Counted from the stretch's first letter, positions 24,567 to 35,862 are shown. The stretch is DNA of 64,000 nt from Streptomyces sp. ACA25 (GCF_028200735.1 NZ_JAQKPV010000016.1:37888-101887); one strand, 5' to 3'. Made by a program: numbers and translations. Notes: generated by a model from the letters alone, not told the origin.

Positions 24567-25529
24567 TCACCGGGGCCCGCGGCCGAGGAAGGACACGGCC
24601 ACACTCACCGTCACACCGAGCGCCGCCACCAGTGCGTGGCGCCACATGGACGGCAGGTCACGGGTGGTGACCACCGGGTCCGGCGGCAGCCCGTACACCT
24701 CCGGCTCGTCGAGCAGCAGGAAGAACGCGCCGTCCCCGCCCACCCCGTCCTCCGGGTCGTGACCGTACAGCCGCGCCTCCTCCACCCCGCGCCCGTGCAG
24801 CTCGCCCAGCCGCCCCGCCGCCCGCTCGCGGAGCTCCTCCAGCGGGCCGAACTGGATGGAGTCCGTGGGACAGGCCTGAGCACAGGCCGGTTCCTGGCCT
24901 GCCCCCAGACGGTCGTAGCAGAGCGTGCACTTGAACGCCCGGCCGTCCCCCTCACGGATGTCGATCACCCCGTAGGGGCAGGCGGGCACACAGTAGCCGC
25001 AGCCGTTGCAGATGTCGTCCTGCACCACGACCGTCCCGTACTCGGTGCGGAAGAGCGAACCGGTGGGGCAGACGTCCAGGCAGGCCGCACGGGTGCAGTG
25101 CTTGCACACGTCGCTGGACATCAGCCAGCGCACCTCGCGCCCGGCCTCCCCGGCCCCTGGCTCCGCGGATCCGGGAGCCCGGGGCGGTGCGGGGGGCCGG
25201 CCGGGGAGGGCCGCCTCCGGCATCCCCAGGTCCACGGGAGCGCGGGGCGGGGATGCGGGCGGGACCTGCTGTTCGATGAAGGCCACGTGCCGCCAGGTGT
25301 TGGCGCTCAGCGCCCCCGCGTTGTCGAAGGACTGTCCCAGCAGTTCGAGGCCTCCGTCCCCGGGTGGGACGAGATTCCATTCCTTGCACGCCACCTGGCA
25401 GGCCTTGCACCCGATGCACACGGAGGTGTCCGTGAAGAACCCCACCCGGGGCGGGTCCGGGGCCACCGGGCCGGCCTTCCTTCCGGGGTCGTCGGACGGG
25501 CCGGGCCGGCCGGCGTCGGCAGTCGTCAT
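24567..25529 (-). CDS. Formate dehydrogenase iron-sulfur (beta) subunit
   Basis: A 320-residue ferredoxin-type electron-transfer subunit with four cysteine clusters for [4Fe-4S] centres: SVCIGCKACQVACKEWN, CKHCTRAACLDVCPTGS, CNGCGYCVPACPYG and CTLCYDRLGAGQEPACAQAC. A C-terminal hydrophobic anchor (ALVAALGVTVSVAVSFLG) resembles the membrane helix of E. coli FdnH-type subunits. A Pro/Gly-rich insert separates the first and second clusters. The ATG at 25529 overlaps the stop of the alpha subunit by 4 bp, so the two are coupled. It hands electrons from the molybdenum/tungsten site to the NrfD subunit. Confidence 0.95.
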   Translation of the reverse strand: MTTADAGRPGPSDDPGRKAGPVAPDPPRVGFFTDTSVCIGCKACQVACKEWNLVPPGDGGLELLGQSFDNAGALSANTWRHVAFIEQQVPPASPPRAPVDLGMPEAALPGRPPAPPRAPGSAEPGAGEAGREVRWLMSSDVCKHCTRAACLDVCPTGSLFRTEYGTVVVQDDICNGCGYCVPACPYGVIDIREGDGRAFKCTLCYDRLGAGQEPACAQACPTDSIQFGPLEELRERAAGRLGELHGRGVEEARLYGHDPEDGVGGDGAFFLLLDEPEVYGLPPDPVVTTRDLPSMWRHALVAALGVTVSVAVSFLGRGPR

Positions 25530-28500
25530 GGCAGGGAGTCTCCGTTCCGGTCCGCGGGCGGGTCCGCCGCGCTGTCTCCCCCGTCGGCGCCGGGGCCGTC
25601 GGGGATACGGGCCCGCCTGCGGTGTTCCGCGACGTAGCCCGGCAGGCCGGCCCCGCGCGGGCGCCGGCCCGGCCGGATGTCGCAGGTCGCCGCCTTGGCT
25701 TCCTGGATGTGCACATTGGGGTCCAGGACGACGGAGAGCAGCTCGTTCGCCGCGTCTCCGGTGGACAGGCCGTTCGGACCCCAGTGGTAGGGCAGCCCGA
25801 CCTGGTGAATGGTGCGTCCCCGCGCCCGCAGCGGCCTGATGCGGTCGGTGACCAGCACCCGGGCCTCGATGGCGGCGCGGGCCGACACGACGGTCGCCCA
25901 GCCCAGGTGCTCCAGACCGCGCTCGGCGGCCAGCTCGGGAGAGACCTCGCAGAAGAACTCCGGCTGCAGTTCGGAGAGGTACGGGAGGGTGCGGCTCATG
26001 CCTCCGGCGGTGTGGTGCTCGGTCAGCCGGTAGGTGGTGAAGACGTAAGGGAAGACCTCACTGGGGCTGGGGTGGTAGCGGTTCGCGGGGTGGGAGTACG
26101 TCCGGAGCGTGGGGTTGGTCTGCTGCCGGTAGAGCGGGTTGTCCACCGGCGACTCGTAGGGCTCGTAGTGAGCCGGCAGGGGCCCGTCGGCCAGCCCGGC
26201 CGGCGCGAAGAGCCAGGCCAGGCCGTCGCTCTGCATGATGAACGGGGACGTCCCCGAGAGGGCGTCCTGCGCCCGGGCCCCGGGGGGCGGCCGGTAGTCC
26301 GGCGGCTTGTCCGGTTCGAAGTCCGGGACGTCCTCACCGGTCCACCGTCCTGCCCCGGCGTCCCACCACAGGTATTTCTTCCGCTCGCTCCACGGCCTTC
26401 CCTCCGGGTCGGCCGAGGCCCGGTTGTACAGGATGCGGCGGTTCGCCGGCCAGGCCCACGCCCAGTCGGGCGCCACCCAGCTCTGTTCGCTGCCCGGCCG
26501 GCGGTTCGCGGCGTGGTTGTGGCCACCGGCCCGGATCCCGCAGTAGATCCAGACGCCGCAGCTGGTCGACCCGTCGTCCCGCAGTTGCGTGGAGGCGGCC
26601 AGCGGTCCGTCCGGTCCCTCACCGTTCATCTCCGCGAGCACCGCCTCGGCGCTCGGTTCAGCGTGCGGGCCCTCTGTCGGGTAGTCCCAGGTCAGTTCGA
26701 GCAGCGGGCGGTCCCGTTTCTGCGGTGAGCCGGCCAGCTTCTCCCGGATGATCCGGCCCAGGTGGTAGGCGAACCACAGATCGCTGCGGGCATCGCCCGG
26801 CGGGTCGACGGCCTGGTGGTGCCATTGCACCAGCCGCTGGGTGTTCGTGAAGCTGCCGGACTTCTCCGTGTGCGCCGCCGCGGGCACGAAGAAGACCTCC
26901 GTCGGGATCTCCTCGGTGCGCAGCTCACCGGTCTCGATCTCCGGCCCGTCCTGCCAGAACGTCGCGCTCTCGATCAGCTGCAGATCCCGTACCACCAGCC
27001 AGTCCAGGTTGGCCAGGCCGAGGCGCTGGAGTTTTGCGTTGGCGGACCCGACTGCCGGATTCTCACCGATCAGGAAGTAGCCCTTGCACTCCCCGGCGAT
27101 CTGGTTCAGCACGGTCCGGTAGCTCCCGTGGTCGCCGGTCAGCCGCGGCAGCCAGTCGAACCGGAAGTCGTTGTCCTCCGTGGCGGCCTGCCCCCACCAG
27201 GCTTTCAGCAGGCTGACCGTGTAGGCGCGCATGTTGCCCCAGTAGCCGGTCGGGCCGGTGGTGGCGTCCACGTAGGCGTGGAGGTCGTGATGCCGGCCGG
27301 CGTGCGGCATGGGGAGATAGCCGGGCAGCAGGTCGAACAGGGTGGGCACGTCGGTGGAGCCCTGGATGCTGGCGTGCCCGCGCAGGGCGAGAATCCCGCC
27401 GCCCGGGCGGCCGATGTTGCCCAGCAGGGTCTGCAGAATCGAGGCGCTGCGGATGTACTGCACACCGACCGTGTGCTGGGTCCAGCCGACCGAGTAGCAC
27501 AGCGCCGTGGTGCGCTCGCGCCCGGAATTCGCGGTGATCGCCTCGGCGACCTGCGCGAACTGCTCCGGCGGGATGCCGCAGACGTCCTCCACCAGCTCCG
27601 GTGTGTACCGGGCGAAGTGCCGCTTGAGTACCTGATAGACGCATCGTGGGTGCTGGAGCGTGGGGTCGGTGGCCGCTGCTTCGCCCACGCCGGGCCCGCC
27701 TTCGCCGTAGGCCTCCGCGCGGGCGGTGTCCCGGTGTCCGGCGCCGCCGTGCTCCGCCGCCGCATGCTGCCCGTGCGAGGACCGCCACCGGCCGCGTTCC
27801 CCGGCGGCCGGGGCTGCCTCGGTGCCCTCGTACATCCAGGTCAGCGGGTCGTAGGAGCGTTGCTCGGGGTCGAAGCCGGAGAACAGGCCGTCCAGGTCCT
27901 CGGGGCCGGCGAAGTCCTCGCGCAGGATCGCGGAGGCATTCGTGTAGGCGACCACGTACTCCCGGAAGTCCTTCCCGGTGCTGAGCACATGGTTGATCAG
28001 CGCGCCGAGGAACGCGATGTCGGAGCCCGCCCGCAGCGGCACGTGCAGATCGGCCATCGCGCTGGTGCGGGTGAAGCGGGGGTCGACATGGATGACGGTC
28101 GCGCCCCGCGCCTTGGCCTCCATCACCCACTGGAACCCGACAGGATGGCACTCGGCCATGTTCGAGCCCTGGATCAGGATGCAGTCCGCGCGTGCCAGGT
28201 CCTGCTGGAAGGTGGTCGCTCCGCCGCGACCGAACGAGGTCCCCAGACCGGGAACGGTGGAGGAGTGTCAAATACGGGCCTGGTTCTCCACCTGGATGGC
28301 GCCCAGGGCCGTGTACAACTTCTTGAGCAGGTAGTTCTCCTCATTGTCCAGGGTCGCGCCGCCCAGCGAGGCGATGCCGAGCGTCCGCCGGACCCGGGCG
28401 CCCTCGTCCGATTCCTGCCAGGTCTGCGCACGGGTGCCGATCACCCGGTCGGCGATCATGTCCATCGCCCGGTCCAGCGGGATCCGCTCCCACGTGGTGC

Positions 28501-28834
28501 TGTGCGGGCGGCGGTACAGCACGGTGGAGACCCGGCCGGGGCTGGTGACCAGCTGTTTGCTCGCCGCTCCCTTGGGACAGAGCCGCCCCCGCGAGACCGG
28601 CGAGTCGGGGTCCCCCTCGATCTGGGTGATCCGCTCGTCCTCGACGAAGACCCGCTGCCCGCACCCCACGGCGCAGTACGGGCACACCGAAGGCACCACG
28701 CGGTCGGCGCTGCCGGTGCGGGCGCTGAGCTGTTCGGTGCGCCGTGAACGCGCGGCGGTACCCCTGCCCAGCGGGTCGTCGCCGGTGAGCTGCCGGTACA
28801 CCGGCCAGCCCTCGAACCACTGCCGTACCCCCAT
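25526..28834 (-). CDS. fdh: Formate dehydrogenase alpha subunit, selenocysteine-containing (UGA read through)
   Basis: A 1102-residue molybdopterin oxidoreductase that oxidises formate to CO2. The N-terminal [4Fe-4S] cysteines are in VCPYCAVGCGQ (51, 54, 58) and RLCPKGA (86). The codon at 28270-28268 is TGA, residue 189, in the context ENQARI-U-HSSTVPGLG then SFGRGGAT; known enzymes have Sec (or Cys) exactly here, as ligand of the metal, with His next. Homology continues unbroken after it (GSNMAECHPVGFQWVMEAKA), so it is not a nonsense mutation. A SECIS-like hairpin follows. A Gly/His/Glu-rich insert of about 50 residues lies around 27680-27830. ATG at 28834 has GGGAGGT at 5 nt; a GTG at 28864 overlapping the selB stop is the alternative. 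Confidence 0.96.
28239..28270 (-). promoter_or_regulatory. Bacterial SECIS element at the formate dehydrogenase UGA
   Basis: In the mRNA, after the UGA at 28270-28268, GUUCCC (28255-28250) pairs with GGGGAC (28244-28239), with one U-G pair, closing a 5-nt loop GGUCU (28249-28245). The loop starts 21 nt after the U of UGA. By my recollection of the E. coli fdhF SECIS, both the GGUCU loop and that spacing are the same. This loop is where the C-terminal domain of SelB binds. Confidence 0.85.
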
Positions 28835-28860
28835 GGCGACCTCCCGCTTCACGCCTCGCG

Positions 28861-30693
28861 TCACCGCCGGTCCCCCTCCGTCACGGTACGGTCGGGGCCT
28901 GCGGACCGCATCCGGTGGGTGCCGTCCGCCGTCCGTTCGCTGATCCCGTCACGGTGCAGGAGCTCCATCAGCGGGACAGCCACCCGCCGGGTGGTACCCA
29001 GCGCCTGCCTGGCCAGGCTGAGGGTGAACGGCTGGGGCAGCCCGGCGAGCCGCACTGCGGCCCGTTCCGTGGCCCCCGGCAGCAGGAAGACTCCGTCGCC
29101 CACCTTGCTCAGGCGGCCGGCGCGGACCGCCGCCGCCAGCTCCTTCGGGCCCAGTCTCAGCCGGGCCAGCCGGTCCGCGTCCGGTGCCGCGAACGGGTTC
29201 CGGGACAGCTCGGCGGTCAGCTCTGCCACCGCGGCCTCGACACGGGCGGGCAGCGCCGGTGTACGCCCGGCGGCGCACACCCTTCCGGCCACCACGGCCA
29301 GTCCGGTGTCCGCGGCAAGTCGCTCCGTCACCCGCAGAGCGGGCAGCCGCAGGCGCTTGCGCACTGCTTCGACGGGGACGCCCGGGTCCAGCGGATGATC
29401 GTCCTGCCACCGGCCCAGCACGGCCCGCAGTTCCTCCTGCAGCTCCGTCCAGGCGAACGGGTGCACCAGCCAGCCCTCCCCCACCGCTTCGCCGGAAGGC
29501 GGCAGCCCGCGGGCGCGCAGTTCGGCGGCGGTGATCAGCCGCTCCCGGCGCAGCACCGCGTCCGCGGCCCTCGCGGGATCCGGTACCGGCCCGGCCAGGG
29601 CGGCCAGCTCGGCTCCGTGGCTGCGGGCCGCTCCGCGGCGGCGCAGCCGGGGTGGCCGGATGTCCAGCACCAGGGCACCGGTTGCGATCCGGTGCCGCCC
29701 CGGGTCGCGCAGCAGCACCCGGTCGCCGAAGCGCAGCGGCAGCGGCCGGGACAGCCGGAGGCGGGCGGTGCGGCCGGCCAGCGGCCGGAGCCGGGCGGCG
29801 ACCGCGGCGGAGCCGATGTGCAGCACGGGACCGGGCGGCAGGTCCCGGGAGTCCGCCGGCCCGTCGAGGGCGCCGCCGTGCAGGGCGACGTCGATCTCCT
29901 CGGTGGTCAGCCACCGGCCGGGGGACAGCAGGGCGTCCCCGCGCACCGGTGTGTCCCGGCCGGCGCCGCGCAGGTTGACCGCCACCCGGGCCACCGGGCC
30001 GGCCGTGGAGACCTCCCGGCCGAGCATCTGCAGACCGCGCACCCGCACGGCGGTTCCGGTGGAGGCCGCCTCCAGTTCGTCACCGGCCCGCAGCGTGCCG
30101 CCGGTGAGGGTGCCGGTGACCACGGTGCCTGCCCCGGCGATGCTGAACGAGCGGTCGAGCCACAGCCGGACATCGGCTTCCGGATCGGTCGCCGGCAGTT
30201 CGGCGAGCAGCCGGGAGAGCCCTGCCCGAAGAGGACCGAGCCCGTCGCCGGTTCGTCCGCTCACCGCCACCGAGCCGATCCGGCCGAGGCTGGTGCCGGC
30301 GATCCGGGCCAGGGCCTCGCGCTCGGCGGGCGCCGGGTCCGCCAGGTCGCTGCGCGTCACCGCGAGCAGGCCGTGGCGGACGCCCAGCGCGTCGAGTGCC
30401 GCGAGGTGCTCCTCGGACTGCGGCATCCACCCCTCGTCGGCGGCCACCACGAACAGCACGGCCGGGGCGGGGCCGACCCCGGCGAGCATGTGGGGCACGA
30501 AGCGTTCATGACCCGGGACGTCGACGATGGCGACCGTCTCCCCGGTGGGCAGGGTGGTCCAGCCGAAGCCGAGGTCGATGGTGAGGCCGCGGCGGCGCTC
30601 TTCCTCCCAGCGGTCCGGTTCCATCCCGGTGAGCAGCCGTACCAGCGTGGACTTGCCGTGGTCGACGTGCCCGGCGGTGGCGATCACGTGCAT
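28861..30693 (-). CDS. selB: Selenocysteine-specific translation elongation factor SelB
   Basis: A 610-residue GTPase that brings Sec-tRNA to UGA codons marked by a SECIS hairpin. GTP-binding motifs: GHVDHGKST (residues 8-16), DVPGH (58-62) and a TRSD (113-116) in the NKxD position. Domains II-III follow with the EF-Tu-like segment IAGAGTVVTGTLTGGTLRAG. The C-terminal third is Arg/Leu-rich winged-helix repeats ending with LMELLHRDGISERTADGTHR, the domain that binds SECIS RNA. The ATG lies inside the end of selA (10-bp overlap), and the stop overlaps a possible GTG start of the formate dehydrogenase, so factor and client are one transcript. Confidence 0.97.
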   Translation of the reverse strand: MHVIATAGHVDHGKSTLVRLLTGMEPDRWEEERRRGLTIDLGFGWTTLPTGETVAIVDVPGHERFVPHMLAGVGPAPAVLFVVAADEGWMPQSEEHLAALDALGVRHGLLAVTRSDLADPAPAEREALARIAGTSLGRIGSVAVSGRTGDGLGPLRAGLSRLLAELPATDPEADVRLWLDRSFSIAGAGTVVTGTLTGGTLRAGDELEAASTGTAVRVRGLQMLGREVSTAGPVARVAVNLRGAGRDTPVRGDALLSPGRWLTTEEIDVALHGGALDGPADSRDLPPGPVLHIGSAAVAARLRPLAGRTARLRLSRPLPLRFGDRVLLRDPGRHRIATGALVLDIRPPRLRRRGAARSHGAELAALAGPVPDPARAADAVLRRERLITAAELRARGLPPSGEAVGEGWLVHPFAWTELQEELRAVLGRWQDDHPLDPGVPVEAVRKRLRLPALRVTERLAADTGLAVVAGRVCAAGRTPALPARVEAAVAELTAELSRNPFAAPDADRLARLRLGPKELAAAVRAGRLSKVGDGVFLLPGATERAAVRLAGLPQPFTLSLARQALGTTRRVAVPLMELLHRDGISERTADGTHRMRSAGPDRTVTEGDRR

Positions 30694-32063
30694 CGGCGGT
30701 CCGTTTCGCCGACGGGGGCGTCCTTCCCGGCTTCCCCACGGCCGGGCTGCTCCCGTGCGCGGTGGGCACGATGGGCTTCCAGGACCGCCGTCAGCAGCGT
30801 GTCCTCCTGGTCCTCCGCAAGGGCCCGGAGGTCCAGCAGACACCGGTTCCGTTCGATCCGGCCGAGCACTGCGGGGGTACCGGTGCGCAGCAGCGGGCCG
30901 TACCGTGCGGGCAGCGCGACCCCGGCGCTGGGAAGTGTGACGCCCGGCGCTCCGCCACCGCCCACCACCGCCTCGGTGGCCGTTGCGGCCGCCGGTACGC
31001 CCTCGGCGCACAGCCGGTCCGCGAGCCGGCCGGCCCGTTCGTGCAGGACGGCGGGGTCGGCGGTCAGCGCGGTGGCCACGGGGGTGCCGGGGCCGCGCAG
31101 GGTTGCCTCCAGGGCGGCGAGGGTCAGTTTGTCGACCCGGAGGGCGCGGGCGGCCGGGTGTCTGCGCAGCAGGGCGATCAGTTCCGCGTCGCCGAGCAGC
31201 AGACCCGCCTGCGGGCCGCCGAGCAGCTTGTCGCCGCTGGCGGTCACCAGCGCGGCTCCGTCGCGCAGGGCGGTGGCGGCATCCGGCTCCTCCGGGAGGA
31301 GGGGGTGCGGGGCCAACAGGCCGGATCCGGTGTCCACCACCACGGGGGGTCCCAGGGCGGCCAGTTCACTCAGGCCGGGAGCCGCGGTGAAGCCGGTGAC
31401 CCGGTAGTTGGAGGGGTGCACCCGGAGCAGGAAGGCGGTGTGCGGGCCGATGGCCTCCGCGTAGTCCCGCACTCCGGTGCGATTGGTGGTGCCGACCTCC
31501 CGCAGCACCGCCCCGGTGCCGGCCAGGAGTTCGGGGATACGGAAGCCGTCCCCGATCTCGACGAGTTCGCCCCGGCTCACGACGATCTCCCGGCGGGGGC
31601 CGCCGGCCAGGGCAAGTGCGCAGAGGAGCAGGGCGGCCGCGTTGTTGTTGACGAGGTGCACGGCGGCAGCCTCCGGGACGGCCGCGGCGAGGGCGGCGAG
31701 TGCCCCGCGCCCCCTGCGGCCCCGGCGGCCCTCGGCGAGGTCGAGCTCGACGTCGGTGCAGCCGGTGGCGGCCAGCACCGCGTCCCGGGCGGCGGCGGAC
31801 AGCGGTGCCCGGCCGAGGTTGGTGTGCACCAGAACGCCGGTGGCGTTGAGCACCGGCCGCAGGCTGCTCGCACGTTCCGGGAGTCCGGCGACCACGGCAG
31901 CGACCACCTCCTCCGGGGCGATCTCGCCGTCCCGGGACCGCCGCTGGGCCTCCTTGACGGCGGACTTGACAAGGGGGCGCCCCAGCGTGCGGACCGCGTG
32001 GACGACCTGCGGTTCACCGAGCACGGCGTCGGTACGGGGGATGCGCCGGCGCGGATCCGTCAT
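30684..32063 (-). CDS. selA: L-seryl-tRNA(Sec) selenium transferase SelA
   Basis: A 459-residue PLP enzyme that turns seryl-tRNA(Sec) into selenocysteinyl-tRNA(Sec) using selenophosphate. The N-terminus (MTDPRRRIPRTDAVLGEPQV) is the tRNA-recognising domain; VLNATGVLVHTNLGRAPLS and VHLVNNNAAALLLCALALA are strongly typical. The PLP lysine is Lys279 in TASGDKLLGGPQAGLLLG. The frame stays open upstream through the tRNA gene, but the ATG at 32063 with AGAGGTG upstream is the real start. It follows tRNA-Sec by 61 bp on the same strand and overlaps selB by 10 bp. Confidence 0.97.
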   Translation of the reverse strand: MTDPRRRIPRTDAVLGEPQVVHAVRTLGRPLVKSAVKEAQRRSRDGEIAPEEVVAAVVAGLPERASSLRPVLNATGVLVHTNLGRAPLSAAARDAVLAATGCTDVELDLAEGRRGRRGRGALAALAAAVPEAAAVHLVNNNAAALLLCALALAGGPRREIVVSRGELVEIGDGFRIPELLAGTGAVLREVGTTNRTGVRDYAEAIGPHTAFLLRVHPSNYRVTGFTAAPGLSELAALGPPVVVDTGSGLLAPHPLLPEEPDAATALRDGAALVTASGDKLLGGPQAGLLLGDAELIALLRRHPAARALRVDKLTLAALEATLRGPGTPVATALTADPAVLHERAGRLADRLCAEGVPAAATATEAVVGGGGAPGVTLPSAGVALPARYGPLLRTGTPAVLGRIERNRCLLDLRALAEDQEDTLLTAVLEAHRAHRAREQPGRGEAGKDAPVGETDRRCT

Positions 32064-32124
32064 GGCACCTCTTCGGTCCTTGGGCTTTCGGCCCCGTCGG
32101 CCGGGGCAGCGGAACCGGGCGGGA

Positions 32125-32219
32125 TGGCGGAGGCGGACGGGAATCGAACCCGCCAACGACAGCTGCTGCCGTTCCACGGTGTTGAAGACCGGGCCGGTCA
32201 CCAGACCGGAAACGCCTCC
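32125..32219 (-). tRNA. selC: tRNA-Sec (anticodon UCA)
   Basis: A 95-nt tRNA with encoded CCA. The acceptor 5' strand GGAGGCG (32219-32213) pairs with CGCCTCC near the 3' end, followed by discriminator G and CCA. The D stem is 6 bp (CCGGTC/GACCGG) with a 4-nt loop TGGT, a mark of selenocysteine tRNAs. The anticodon loop is CTTCAAC with anticodon TCA. A long variable arm of 8 bp (AACGGCAG/CTGTCGTT) and a T loop TTCGATT follow. The eighth acceptor pair usual in bacterial tRNA-Sec would be T-C here, and the first anticodon-stem pair C-T. Confidence 0.95.
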
Positions 32220-32283
32220 CCGCGCTCGCGCCCCATCATGACAAACATGTCTGTACAGGATGAATACGCCACGACGGGGCATC

Positions 32284-33318
32284 ATGCCCGTCATGAACAC
32301 CGTCACTTCGCCCGGACCGGTCCGGCTCACCCAGTACGCGCACGGCGGTGGCTGTGCCTGCAAGCTCCCGCCCGGCGAACTGGAGGAGGTGCTGCGGGGG
32401 CTGGGGTCCGGGGTTCCGGTGTCCGGCGCCGCCGGGGATCTGCTCCTCGGCCTCGACCCGGGTGACGACGCGGGCGTCGTCCGGCTCCGCGGCGCGTACC
32501 GCGGTCTGGCGGTCCTGGCCACCACCGACTTCTTCACCCCGATGGTGGACGATCCCTACGACTGGGGTCGGATCGCGGCGGCCAACGCCCTTTCGGACGT
32601 CTACGCCACGGGCGGGCAGCCGCTGCTGGCCCTCAATCTGCTGGCCTGGCCGCGGGGGGCGCTGCCCCTGGAGCTCGCCCGGGAGGTGTTGCGTGGCGGC
32701 TCGGAGGTGGCAGCGGCGGCCGGGTGCCATGTGGCGGGCGGCCACAGTGTGGACGATCCGGAGCCGAAGTACGGCATGGCGGTCACCGGACTGGTGGACC
32801 CGGACCGGATGCTGCGCGCCGACGCCGGGATCCCCGGCGTGCCCCTGTCCCTGACCAAGCCCCTGGGCATCGGGGTGCTGAACAGCAAGCACAAGGCGAC
32901 GGGCGAGATCTTCCCGCAGGCCGTGGACGCGATGACACGGCTCAACCGGGGGGCGGCGGAGGCCGCCGTCGCCGCGGGTGCTGTCTGCGCGACCGATGTG
33001 ACGGGCTTCGGGCTGCTGGGCCACGCTGTGAAGCTCGCCCGGGCCGGCGGCGTCACGGTGGCGATCGACGCGGGTGCCGTGCCTGTTCTGGACGGGGCCC
33101 GGCAGGCGCTGCGGGAAGGCCACATCAGCGGGGGCACCCGACGGAACCTGGAGTGGGTGGGGCCGCACGCCGACCTGTCGCGCCTTTCCGAGGAGGAGGC
33201 GCTGCTGCTGGCCGACGCGCAGACCTCCGGTGGTCTGCTGGTGGCGGGCGAGGTTCCCGGCGCCCCGGTGATCGGCGGGATCCTCCCCCGCGGGCCGCAT
33301 GCCCTGCTGATCCGCTGA
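32284..33318 (+). CDS. selD: Selenide, water dikinase SelD
   Basis: An AIR-synthase-type enzyme of about 344 residues that makes selenophosphate from selenide and ATP. The glycine-rich N-terminal motif GGGCACKLPPGE carries the active-site Cys and Lys (Cys, not Sec). Further family segments: TTDFFTPMVDDPYDWGRIAA, NALSDVYATGGQPLLALN, GGHSVDDPEPKYGMAVTG and ATDVTGFGLLGHA. Start uncertain: ATG at 32284 has a weak GGGG site; ATG at 32260 or 32293 are alternatives. It is transcribed away from tRNA-Sec/selA, so both arms of the pathway share the short gap 32220-32283. Confidence 0.95.
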   Translation: MPVMNTVTSPGPVRLTQYAHGGGCACKLPPGELEEVLRGLGSGVPVSGAAGDLLLGLDPGDDAGVVRLRGAYRGLAVLATTDFFTPMVDDPYDWGRIAAANALSDVYATGGQPLLALNLLAWPRGALPLELAREVLRGGSEVAAAAGCHVAGGHSVDDPEPKYGMAVTGLVDPDRMLRADAGIPGVPLSLTKPLGIGVLNSKHKATGEIFPQAVDAMTRLNRGAAEAAVAAGAVCATDVTGFGLLGHAVKLARAGGVTVAIDAGAVPVLDGARQALREGHISGGTRRNLEWVGPHADLSRLSEEEALLLADAQTSGGLLVAGEVPGAPVIGGILPRGPHALLIR

Positions 33319-33381
33319 CCTGCCGGCCCGCGGAAACGTGGTGCCGCGGAGGAACGGTCCCGCGGTGTCCGGCCGCGTCAC

Positions 33382-33387
33382 TAGGAT
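33382..33387 (+). promoter_or_regulatory. Putative -10 element for leaderless recQ mRNA
   Basis: TAGGAT, then 6 nt, then the recQ ATG; no ribosome site in between. No convincing -35. Confidence 0.4.
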
Positions 33388-33393
33388 GGCCCG

Positions 33394-35427
<2,034 letters not shown>

Positions 35428-35856
35428 TCAGCCGCTGACGTTCCCCTCCAGGTACAGCCAGGCGGCGCCCGCACGCAGGAACCTGCTGTTCTCGTGCAGG
35501 GCGCCCGGCTGACCGCGGCGGGTCCAGTGGGCCCGGAACTCCACTGTCCCCTCGGTGTGGAACGCGCTGCCGCCGCTGCTGTCGAGGATCTCCAGTCGCC
35601 GCCAGCGCAGTGCGGGGTCGAAGTCGATGCCGGGCGGCCGGGTCGTGGGATGCCAGCTCCTGAGCAGGTAGGCCTCGTCCTGGACGGCGAAGGCACTGAA
35701 GCGGGAGCGCATCAGTTGCTCCGGGGTGGCGGCCGTGCTCTGCCCCCGGTGCAGCCGCCCGCAGCAGGCGTCGTAGGGGACGGCGAGCCCGCACATGCAG
35801 GTGCTCGGGTCGGGCAACTTCCGCGGTGCGCGTGCGCGCGGCTTTCGACGGGACAT
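35428..35856 (-). CDS. YchJ-like SEC-C motif protein (UPF0225)
   Basis: A 142-residue protein. The N-terminal basic stretch is followed by a SEC-C-type zinc motif CMCGLAVPYDACCGRLHRG, then the YchJ domain (QLMRSRFSAFAVQDEAYLLR, then WHPTTRP and a C-terminal beta part with NSRFLRAGAAWLYLEG). Function is unknown in the family. Its stop touches the recQ stop tail-to-tail. The ATG at 35856 has a CACAAT 6 nt upstream and a poor ribosome site. Confidence 0.9.
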   Translation of the reverse strand: MSRRKPRARAPRKLPDPSTCMCGLAVPYDACCGRLHRGQSTAATPEQLMRSRFSAFAVQDEAYLLRSWHPTTRPPGIDFDPALRWRRLEILDSSGGSAFHTEGTVEFRAHWTRRGQPGALHENSRFLRAGAAWLYLEGNVSG

Positions 35857-35862
35857 CCCGAC

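Noticed and set aside
28268..28270. Formate dehydrogenase alpha gene split by a nonsense mutation or frame error
   Set aside because: Both sides are in the same frame, homology is continuous, the stop is exactly at the known Sec position, a SECIS hairpin follows, and all sel genes are adjacent.
26762..28747. 661-codon plus-strand frame
   Set aside because: Antisense shadow of the formate dehydrogenase alpha gene.
32064..32537. N-terminal extension of selA across the tRNA gene
   Set aside because: The ATG at 32063 has a ribosome site and gives the family N-terminus; the extra sequence overlaps tRNA-Sec and is meaningless.
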